From: Desulfobacterales bacterium HSG16
GTDB lineage: Bacteria; Desulfobacterota; Desulfobacteria; Desulfobacterales; HSG16
NCBI GenBank assembly: GCA_030377965.1
Contig: JAUCGE010000006.1
Span: forward strand, 1-64,000
Direction of reading: 5' to 3'
DNA length: 64,000 nt
The notes below the pieces were generated by a model. That model made no database searches, was not told the DNA's origin, and was given only the letters and a program-made list of their open reading frames with translations. Within the stretch, counting starts at the first letter, position 1. The number at the start of each line of letters is the position of its first letter. Made by a program: the position numbers and the translations under genes. Positions 54,381-61,760 of the stretch are shown here, piece by piece.

Positions 54381-54608
54381 TTATGAATTCAAGCTGTCGA
54401 GTCCTTCGGCCATGTACTGCACAAGCCAGTTTTTTATAGTATATTTATTTTTTCCAGTTCTCAAAGATATAGCATCAATACACACTCCAGATGCTATCAT
54501 TGATATAGCTATGCATTTGATTCTTGAACAGCTTCCGACAGGTTGTCTGGCGTATTTTTCAAGTTGTCTGATCTCATAAATCGAAAATTGGTATTCCGAG
54601 GCTTTCAT
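54381..54608 (-). CDS. 75-residue helix-turn-helix protein (IS630-type N-terminus-like)
   Basis: The middle and end (CIAISMIASGVCIDAISLRTGKNKYTIKNWLVQYMAEGLDSL) read as the helix-turn-helix found at the start of IS630-type transposases and similar small regulators. No catalytic DDE part follows, so it is either a fragment of a transposase or an independent small HTH protein. Strong ribosome site aggagg. The start overlaps the stop of a 35-residue ORF upstream. Confidence 0.6.
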   Translation of the reverse strand: MKASEYQFSIYEIRQLEKYARQPVGSCSRIKCIAISMIASGVCIDAISLRTGKNKYTIKNWLVQYMAEGLDSLNS

Positions 54609-54712
54609 AACGCCTCCTGCATGATTTCATCGCCATCTGGATTCAATGCATCGACAATTACAAACAGGCCAATCAGCTTGAGTTTCATATTTATATCTTT
54701 AAGATGGGTCAT
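54605..54712 (-). CDS. 35-residue ORF coupled to the HTH gene
   Basis: The ATG at 54712, with aggaag upstream, opens a 35-codon frame whose TGA overlaps the next ATG (ATGA). The product has a hydrophobic centre (KLKLIGLFVIVDAL) and an acidic end. It may be a leader peptide or a real small protein. No family is recognised. The coupling and ribosome site are the main support. Confidence 0.4.
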   Translation of the reverse strand: MTHLKDINMKLKLIGLFVIVDALNPDGDEIMQEAL

Positions 54713-54769
54713 ATTTCTTCCTGTATGCGGTTATGTAGTTTATGAGGTGTCATATATTCGTTTCTGCCG

Positions 54770-55135
54770 TTAACCTGCAAGTCTTCTGACAACCGAAAGC
54801 AGTTGCTCAGGTTTGAAAGGTTTTACCATCCATCCTGTTGCTCCGGCACTTTTCCCCTCGTTTTTCTTAGCTTTTTCAGATTCAGTGGTCAGCATGAGGA
54901 TGGGGATATATCGGCAGGTCGGATCAGACCTCAATGAACAGATGAATTCAATGCCGTTCATCTCGGGCATGTAAAGATCTAATATTATCATAGTAACATT
55001 TATCCCGTTCATTTTTGAAAGAGCATCTTTGCCATCAACAGCCTCAAGTACTTCATAATCTGCATTTCTCAGGGTAATACCGACCATACGCCGGATGCTG
55101 ATTGAATCATCCACTGTCATGATCACTTTCTTCAT
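54770..55135 (-). CDS. CheY-like single-domain response regulator
   Basis: The 121 residues are a REC domain alone: MKKVIMTVDDSISIRRM with the acidic pair, phospho-Asp in MIILDLYMPEMNG, Thr in PILMLTTES and Lys in WMVKPFKPEQLL. The start at 55135 is chosen for the family N-terminus. It is divergent from the large hybrid kinase, which may be its phospho-donor. Confidence 0.92.
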   Translation of the reverse strand: MKKVIMTVDDSISIRRMVGITLRNADYEVLEAVDGKDALSKMNGINVTMIILDLYMPEMNGIEFICSLRSDPTCRYIPILMLTTESEKAKKNEGKSAGATGWMVKPFKPEQLLSVVRRLAG

Positions 55136-55321
55136 TAGAATTTTCCCCTCTTCCTTCTCCTGTACAATTATAGATGGCAATAGAGCTATCAATTTAAAAA
55201 TTATTACTTCAAATGTTATGCCATCTGTGTTAACTTATCTGATAAATATCAATTCTATCTGAATATACAGATAGATATATTGCTCAGGCCGATAATCAGA
55301 AAGATGCGGTCAGAATAAAAA

Positions 55322-58300
55322 ATGTCTCAAATTCAGGAACGATTCTTGTATATTGGATTTTTTCCTGTTATCAGGACAAATAACAGGTACAATGATAAAA
55401 TGCCAAATGTTCATGGAGGAGGCTATGTTAAATTTAGTGGGAATCTGGACAGAATGAATAGAAAAGATATAAACGACAATGGAATCAAAAAAGCGATCAT
55501 CATGGCTGTGGATGACAGGCAGGATAATCTGATCGTCTTAAAGGCTTTGATCACAAAGTTTTGTCCAGAATGCAGATTAACGACTGCCAAAAACGCGAAA
55601 CAGGGGTTGTCGATCCTTTCATCGACAGGTGTGGACGTAGCAATTCTTGACTTTCAAATGCCTGGAATGGATGGCATAGAAATGTGCAGGCGCATCAAGA
55701 CGAACGGCAGAACAGCACATATTCCTGTGCTTCTTGTCACTGCCCATTCTGTTACATCACGGATGAAGGCGGTCGGCCTGGAGGCAGGAGCGGATGATTT
55801 TATCTCAAAACCGATTGACAATGCTGAATTTACGGCAAGGATAAAAGTCATGCTCAGGATAAAAAAGGCCGAAGATATCATGCGCCGGGAAAAAGAGATC
55901 CTGAAAGAGGATGTAAGAAAACGAACGGAAAAACTCGAATTCACTGAAAAGCGATACAAAACTTTGTTCAACAATGCATCGGATGCCATATTCATTCATG
56001 ATATTGACGGTCGATTTCTGGAAGTCAACAACGAAGCCTGTAAACGCCTCGGTTATACTCGCGAGGAATTTTCAATGATGACCCCGATGGATATCGACAG
56101 CCCCGAATATTCGTGTAAAGTATCCGAAAATATCGAAAAATTAACACAAAAAACCTCTGCAGTTTTAAATACAATCCATGTTGCAAAAAATGGAAAGCAT
56201 ATTCCTTCTGAATTGAACAGCCGGGTTATCAACTACGATGGAATACCTGCAATTCTTACGGTTGCCAGAAATATCACCCGGAGAATTGGCTATGAAACTG
56301 ATCTGCAAAGAACGAACAGGGCATTGAAAGTACTTTATCAATGCACGGATGCGTTGAGGCATGCAAAAGACGCTGATGAACTTGCACGTCGAATCTGCAG
56401 ATTTATAGTGGAAACCGGGCAATATATCATGGCATGGGTGGGAATAGCGGAACATGATGAAAACAAATCAGTACGGCCCATCGCACATTTCGGATATGAA
56501 AGCGAATATTTACATGAACTGGATATCACCTGGGCAGATACCGTTAGCGGAAAAAATCCGGCTGGAAAAGCCATTCGCACAAGAAAACCACATATTGCAC
56601 GCAATATCGAAACTGATCCCAATTTCACCCCCTGGAGGAAGGCCGGAACTCTTAAATCAGGCTTTAAATCTGCCTTAGCTATACCTGTTTTCGATAGTAA
56701 AAAAATGTATGGAGCCCTGAATATATACTCATTCGAATCTGATGTATTCGATATCAAAGAAGTAAGCGTAATGGAAGATCTGGCATCCAATCTGGCATAT
56801 GGTTTTGCAATATTGGAAGTACGGGCAGAAAAAAAGAAAGTGGAAAAAGAACGAGCTCTTCTCGCTGCTGCAATCGAATATACGGATGAAGAACTCATTA
56901 TAACAGATACAACCGGAGTCATTGTATATGTCAACCCTTCTTTTGAAAGGACAACGGGTTATAAATATAAAGAAGCGGTCGGACAAAACATAAGTATCCT
57001 CGAAAGCGGCAGGCATGATAAGCAATATATGGAAAATCTATGGAGTACCATTTCAAGCGGCAAAGTCTGGGTAGGAATTTTTATGAACAAAAAAAAAGAC
57101 GGTACTATATATGAAACCGAAACAATAATTTCGCCGGTATATGATAAAAATGGCAAGATCATCAACTATGTTGGAGTTTACCGGGATATGACGGAAAGAA
57201 ACATGCTCGAAGAGAAGCTGAGAAAGGCTCAAAAAATGGAGGCCATCGGAACTCTGGCAGGCGGTATCGCGCATGATTTCAATAATATTCTTTTTCCCAT
57301 AGTCGTATATGGAGATATGGCAAAGGACGAACTGCCAGCAAACAGCAAAAGCGTATCATACATAAACGAAATTATTACTGCTGCAAGACGGGCAACAGAT
57401 CTGGTTCGACAAATTCTGGCCATGAGCAACAGTGGATCAAAGGAACCAAGAGTCTTCAAAATCCAGACCATCGTAAAAGAAGTTCTCAAATTTATGGGAG
57501 CAACTCTTCCATCAACTATAAGTGTGACCCGAAATATAGATCCCAAATGCGGCCCGATAATGGGAGATCCCACTGAAATTCACCAGATCCTCATGAATCT
57601 TTGCATCAACGCTTTTCACGCTATGCAGGAAGCCGGAGGCAAGCTTGAAGTGATTGTCAAATCGGTTTACTTGAAACCAGACGACGTGGTGAAGGAAAAA
57701 AGGTTGAAATCATGCCCATATATCTGCATCTCAATTGAGGATACGGGCTGCGGAATGGATTCGGAAACTAAAAGCCGGATCTTCGAACCCTACTTCACTA
57801 CCAAGGAAGCCGGTAAAGGAACCGGGCTGGGGCTTTCGGTATCTCATGGAATAGTCATGAAAAACAAAGGAGATATAAAAGTTGAAAGCATGCCTGGTAA
57901 AGGAACGAAGTTTATGGTTTACTTTCCAATGATAAAAACGTCTGTAGCTGAAACTGAAAAAAACCCAGATCAAAAACTTCCACGCGGCATTGAACATGTC
58001 CTGGTAATAGATGATGAAATTACTGTCGTTAAAATGCTTCGTGCGATGCTCAGAAGTCTCGGATATAAAATTACAGGCATGACAGACAGCGTCAAGGCGC
58101 TGAACAGATTTAAAGAAAAACCAGATGAATTCGATCTTGTTTTAACAGATATGACAATGCCTGCAATAACCGGTGACATCCTTGCAAGAAAAATGATTAA
58201 AATCAAACCGGGCCTGCCCGTTATCCTCTGCACTGGATTCAATGAAATGATCAATGAACAAAAAGCAAAGGAGGCGGGTATCGCAAAATATATTATCAAG

Positions 58301-58357
58301 CCGATTTTTAAAGATGATCTGGCATTCACTATTAGAGATATTCTTGACAAAAAATGA
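55322..58357 (+). CDS. hybrid sensor kinase REC-PAS-GAF-PAS-HisKA-HATPase-REC
   Basis: The 1,011-residue cytoplasmic protein has an N-terminal REC (phospho-Asp110 in VAILDFQMPG) and a PAS domain (FNNASDAIFIHDIDG). A GAF domain (VLYQCTDALRHAKDADELARRIC to FGYESEYLHELDITW), a second PAS (EYTDEELIITDTTGVIVYVNPSF) and HisKA (AGGIAHDFNNILFPI) follow. HATPase_c has NLCINAFHAM and GKGTGLGLSVSHGI, and a C-terminal REC has LVLTDMTMPA. No membrane helix is seen. The start is uncertain: the first 55 residues are outside REC, and later Met at 45 or 61 are possible. It is convergent with the NtrC-type gene. Confidence 0.92.
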   Translation: MSQIQERFLYIGFFPVIRTNNRYNDKMPNVHGGGYVKFSGNLDRMNRKDINDNGIKKAIIMAVDDRQDNLIVLKALITKFCPECRLTTAKNAKQGLSILSSTGVDVAILDFQMPGMDGIEMCRRIKTNGRTAHIPVLLVTAHSVTSRMKAVGLEAGADDFISKPIDNAEFTARIKVMLRIKKAEDIMRREKEILKEDVRKRTEKLEFTEKRYKTLFNNASDAIFIHDIDGRFLEVNNEACKRLGYTREEFSMMTPMDIDSPEYSCKVSENIEKLTQKTSAVLNTIHVAKNGKHIPSELNSRVINYDGIPAILTVARNITRRIGYETDLQRTNRALKVLYQCTDALRHAKDADELARRICRFIVETGQYIMAWVGIAEHDENKSVRPIAHFGYESEYLHELDITWADTVSGKNPAGKAIRTRKPHIARNIETDPNFTPWRKAGTLKSGFKSALAIPVFDSKKMYGALNIYSFESDVFDIKEVSVMEDLASNLAYGFAILEVRAEKKKVEKERALLAAAIEYTDEELIITDTTGVIVYVNPSFERTTGYKYKEAVGQNISILESGRHDKQYMENLWSTISSGKVWVGIFMNKKKDGTIYETETIISPVYDKNGKIINYVGVYRDMTERNMLEEKLRKAQKMEAIGTLAGGIAHDFNNILFPIVVYGDMAKDELPANSKSVSYINEIITAARRATDLVRQILAMSNSGSKEPRVFKIQTIVKEVLKFMGATLPSTISVTRNIDPKCGPIMGDPTEIHQILMNLCINAFHAMQEAGGKLEVIVKSVYLKPDDVVKEKRLKSCPYICISIEDTGCGMDSETKSRIFEPYFTTKEAGKGTGLGLSVSHGIVMKNKGDIKVESMPGKGTKFMVYFPMIKTSVAETEKNPDQKLPRGIEHVLVIDDEITVVKMLRAMLRSLGYKITGMTDSVKALNRFKEKPDEFDLVLTDMTMPAITGDILARKMIKIKPGLPVILCTGFNEMINEQKAKEAGIAKYIIKPIFKDDLAFTIRDILDKK

Positions 58358-58419
58358 GTTTGTTATAAGTAAGGATATTTATTTATCAAAAATGCTCTAA
58401 ATAATTGTTTTCAAAGACT

Positions 58420-59823
58420 TCATGCCTTTCGCCCAATGCCATGTTTTTTCAATATGCTATAAACTCGCGAACGTGAAAGCCCGGATATTCTGCATACTTC
58501 TTTGATATTACCTCTGGTCAGTGATATCAACTGCTCGAAATATTCTTTTTCAGCTTTTTCCATTGTTATGCGAAAGCTTTCAATATTATCGGATTCAGAG
58601 TCCTTTTCAACCTGAGCAAAATCTTCCTGCCCCTGCCTTTTTATGGCTGACCGGGCAGAATAAACCCGGATATTAATGGGAAGATGAATGGGAAGCAGAG
58701 TATGGGCATATTTTGCACAGGTAACTGCATGCTCAATGGCATTGATCAATTCCCGCACATTTCCAGGCCAGGGATATGCTTTCAATGTATCAAAAAACTC
58801 GTTTGAAATTCCTTTTGCACCACAATTATATCGATTGCAGAAAATGGAAATATAATATAATGCAATTTTTTTCATATCTTCGAAATATTCTCTCAATGCA
58901 GGCATTTTGATAGGCAGGCTGTTTATTCGATATAAAAGATCTTTCCGAAACGTTCCTTCTTGAACCATTGCATCAAGATCCTGGTTGGTTGCAGATATCA
59001 ACCTGAAGTCGCTTACAATTTCAGTTCTGCCTCCTACATGACGAAACCTGCGTTCTTGAATAACTCTTAAAAATGATTTTTGAATAGTGATGGGCAGCTC
59101 TCCGATTTCATCAAGAAAAAGTGTACCCCGGTCAGCTTGTTTTATCAAGCCATTCTGCATTTTTTCCGCTCCTGTAAACGCACCTTTTTCGTGTCCGAAC
59201 AGAACGCTTTCAACCAAATTTTCAGGCAGGGAAGCACAATCGACAACCACGAATGGTTTGTCAGACCTTTTGCTATTTTCGTGGATTGCATGGGAGAAAA
59301 GATCTTTTCCAGTGCCGGTTTCACCTGTTATCAAGACGTTGGCCATGCTGTCCGAAGCCTGTGCCAGCATGTCCAGGCAGACTTTCATGACAGGGCCGTC
59401 GCCTATTATGCTTTCCCGCTTCAGTGAAATAGTAGTTATTTTCCGAGCAGACATTTTCTCTTCCCGATATCGCATTGCTCTGGAAAGAGGAAGTGTCATT
59501 TTTTTAATTGAAGCCGTTTTTTCAATATAATCCCAGGCACCGGTTTTTATGGCGATCTCTGCCCCGTCAGGATTTCCAGCACCGGTCATGATTATAACTT
59601 CCGGGTTTGATAAGTTTTTTTTCAATCCAGGTAAAAGATCAAGCCCGCATCCATCAGGAAGATCCACATCCAGAAGTACGACATCGAAATCATCAGATCT
59701 GGCTATTTCCGCCCCCTGTTTCATGTCAAATGCCTCCACAATTTCATGGCCCATCTGTCCGGCAAGAATGCCCATTGTCCTCGAAAAGACTTCATCATCG
59801 TCGATTATCAGAATTTTACCCAT
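58420..59823 (-). CDS. NtrC-type sigma54-dependent response regulator
   Basis: The 467 residues contain a REC domain (ILIIDDDEVFSRT, DVVLLDVDLPDG) and a full AAA+ activator domain. The latter has GETGTGKDLFSHAIH, the sigma54-contact loop GAFTGA, Walker B GTLFLDEIGELP and a complete arginine-finger region. A Fis-type HTH (NIKEVCRISGLSRSRVYSILKKHGI) closes it. It should activate sigma54 promoters after phosphorylation. Ribosome site gggag. The likely kinase is the neighbouring hybrid. Confidence 0.95.
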   Translation of the reverse strand: MGKILIIDDDEVFSRTMGILAGQMGHEIVEAFDMKQGAEIARSDDFDVVLLDVDLPDGCGLDLLPGLKKNLSNPEVIIMTGAGNPDGAEIAIKTGAWDYIEKTASIKKMTLPLSRAMRYREEKMSARKITTISLKRESIIGDGPVMKVCLDMLAQASDSMANVLITGETGTGKDLFSHAIHENSKRSDKPFVVVDCASLPENLVESVLFGHEKGAFTGAEKMQNGLIKQADRGTLFLDEIGELPITIQKSFLRVIQERRFRHVGGRTEIVSDFRLISATNQDLDAMVQEGTFRKDLLYRINSLPIKMPALREYFEDMKKIALYYISIFCNRYNCGAKGISNEFFDTLKAYPWPGNVRELINAIEHAVTCAKYAHTLLPIHLPINIRVYSARSAIKRQGQEDFAQVEKDSESDNIESFRITMEKAEKEYFEQLISLTRGNIKEVCRISGLSRSRVYSILKKHGIGRKA

Positions 59824-60003
59824 GATTCTCCCGCTGTTATTTCTGCGTCAGCACCTTTACGGTCAAAAAAACCGGTATTTTATCATACAAAACTTTCTCA
59901 CAAAGTCTCGCTCCCAGACACTGCCTGAAAACGAGGAGCAAAGAACAGGATCAATCCTTTTCTTATAATCCGATTCTTATTTTAAATCCTTGTAGCAAAA
60001 AAC

Positions 60004-61356
60004 TTACTTACTATCACTATTTTCCTTTCCTGTCTCTATTTTTGTTTCCTTTTCCTGAACCAGCCTTTTCCTGTTATCACCTGCAAAGCCTGTCCGCAAC
60101 AATGAATCCCGGCTGATCATGCCTTGAAATCTGCCATCTGTATCAAGTACGGGCAGGCGCTTGATCCGTTTTTCGACCATGAGCCGGATGGCCTCATCAA
60201 TGTCTGTATCTTCGGTCACTGTGAACAGATCTGTCACCATCATATCCTCCACAGTTTTTTCATGTATTTTCATAGTCGAAGATTTATGTCTATCGCCTCT
60301 TTCGGCAAAAGGCATTGTATTCGTTAAAAAATCCCAGACTCCGGGAGCATGGCCGCCAAAAGCCTGGAGCAGCTCCCTGTCGGAAATCAGCCCTTTGAAC
60401 ATGCCTGATGCGTCAACTACGGCAAGCCGCTGTATGTCATGCTCTGTTATAAGACGAAGAGCTTCTTCAACAGTGGTTTCAGGCGATATTTTGCATGTGT
60501 CCCGCCTCATTATGTCTGATACATGACAAAGATTGTCTATATGAACGTTTTGTTTTTTAAATGCATTCCAGTCCGGAGATTCTTTCGTTATTGTCTGAAA
60601 TATGTCCAGTCTCGACAACATGCCGGTAAGTTTGCCCTGATCGTTCATGACAGGCAGTCTTTTTATTTTTTTTCTGAGCATTATATCTACAGCAACACCT
60701 ACCGGTTCATCTTCTTTTATGCATATGGACGGGCATGTCATGACTTCCATAGCCCTTTTCCAGGATAATTTTTCCAGGACGTTCTCTATACGATCAGGCT
60801 CCGATTCTTCTAAAAGCCCGATCCGAAGAGGCATCCCGGCTCTTTCGATAAGATCGCCCTGAGTAATTATCCCGACTGGATTGTTTTTCTCGTTCACCAC
60901 CGGAACCCCGGTGAATATGGCAGGCAGAAGAATTTTTAATACCTGGCTTAACGGCGTGTTTTCTTCAACTTTTTCTATGTCTGAGGTCATGATATCCCTG
61001 ACCCGGATCTGTCTGGGGATGAGCGTCTTTTTCATTTTGTGGCAATATACCTGCATGGGCCGATATGCGATAATCCCCTGATCTGTCATCTTCTCTAATA
61101 CAGGCAGAATCTGATCGAGTTCGGGGGTGGGCAGGATGATCTCAATTTTTACAGGCATGTTGAATGACAATGTGAGAATATTCCTGGTCGCGATTTCCCC
61201 GTTTTCATAACATGCGTCCGTACCTTTTGCCACCACACAGCGAGCCGCTATTTTCAGTTTTCTGATATAATCGATTATGGCTCCGCAAAGAGGTTTATTC
61301 TGATATCGAGATTCTTCGCTTATATGCATTTCTATCATACTGTAGTTGATTGGCAT
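60004..61356 (-). CDS. DUF190 protein with four CBS domains
   Basis: The N-terminal hundred residues are DUF190 (MIEMHISEESRYQNKPLCGAIIDYIRK, GENGEIATRNILTLSFNMPVKIEI-like). Four CBS motifs follow: VRDIMTSDIEKV, AMEVMTCPSICI, VSDIMRRDTCKI and VEDMMVTDLFTV, each with a KRLPV or RLAVVD second half. CBS pairs usually bind adenylates. DUF190 is often encoded beside fluoride channels, as here, with the fluC stop overlapping. ATG at 61356 is preferred for its spacing to aaaggag; a GTG at 61365 forms a GTGA overlap with fluC. Confidence 0.9.
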   Translation of the reverse strand: MPINYSMIEMHISEESRYQNKPLCGAIIDYIRKLKIAARCVVAKGTDACYENGEIATRNILTLSFNMPVKIEIILPTPELDQILPVLEKMTDQGIIAYRPMQVYCHKMKKTLIPRQIRVRDIMTSDIEKVEENTPLSQVLKILLPAIFTGVPVVNEKNNPVGIITQGDLIERAGMPLRIGLLEESEPDRIENVLEKLSWKRAMEVMTCPSICIKEDEPVGVAVDIMLRKKIKRLPVMNDQGKLTGMLSRLDIFQTITKESPDWNAFKKQNVHIDNLCHVSDIMRRDTCKISPETTVEEALRLITEHDIQRLAVVDASGMFKGLISDRELLQAFGGHAPGVWDFLTNTMPFAERGDRHKSSTMKIHEKTVEDMMVTDLFTVTEDTDIDEAIRLMVEKRIKRLPVLDTDGRFQGMISRDSLLRTGFAGDNRKRLVQEKETKIETGKENSDSK

Positions 61357-61361
61357 TTTTT

Positions 61362-61757
61362 TCACTCTCCTTTGAATATAATTTCAATCATCCACATGCC
61401 GGCCAATACGAGAGATATGCCGACAAGATTATTGACAAGAAAGTTGATCAATGCAATCCCAATGCTTCCGGTACGAAGGGAATTGAGGGTTTCCAGCGCA
61501 TAGGTGGAAAATGTTGTCAGCGCTCCCAGAAATCCGGTCATGAACAGGAGCCGTGCGCCAGGACTCAGAAAATTGGTTTTTTCCGCCATCGCAAAGGCCA
61601 TGCCGATCAAAAAGCATCCGATCATGTTGGCAAAAAAGGTTCCTATGGGCAGTCGAGTTTCAAACAATCGCGCTGCGCTTAAGGAAATGGCGTATCTGCT
61701 CACAGCTCCGAGGCTGCCGCCTGTCATTACCAATAATATTTTGTAGCTTGTGTTCAA
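61362..61757 (-). CDS. crcB: fluoride channel FluC/CrcB
   Basis: This small dual-topology membrane protein exports fluoride. The 131 residues have four hydrophobic helices and the family motifs GGSLGAVSRY at the N-terminus, IGTFFANMIGCFLIG and TGFLGALTTFSTY. The start is TTG, with a ggaag site, and lies only 3 bp past the end of the NACHT gene. No fluoride-riboswitch consensus is seen next to it. It probably shares a transcript with the NACHT gene and the DUF190-CBS gene. Confidence 0.93.
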   Translation of the reverse strand: MNTSYKILLVMTGGSLGAVSRYAISLSAARLFETRLPIGTFFANMIGCFLIGMAFAMAEKTNFLSPGARLLFMTGFLGALTTFSTYALETLNSLRTGSIGIALINFLVNNLVGISLVLAGMWMIEIIFKGE

Positions 61758-61760
61758 CTT

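Noticed and set aside
54381-54608. Complete IS630 insertion sequence
   Set aside because: Only an HTH-like segment is present; no DDE catalytic part or terminal inverted repeats are seen.
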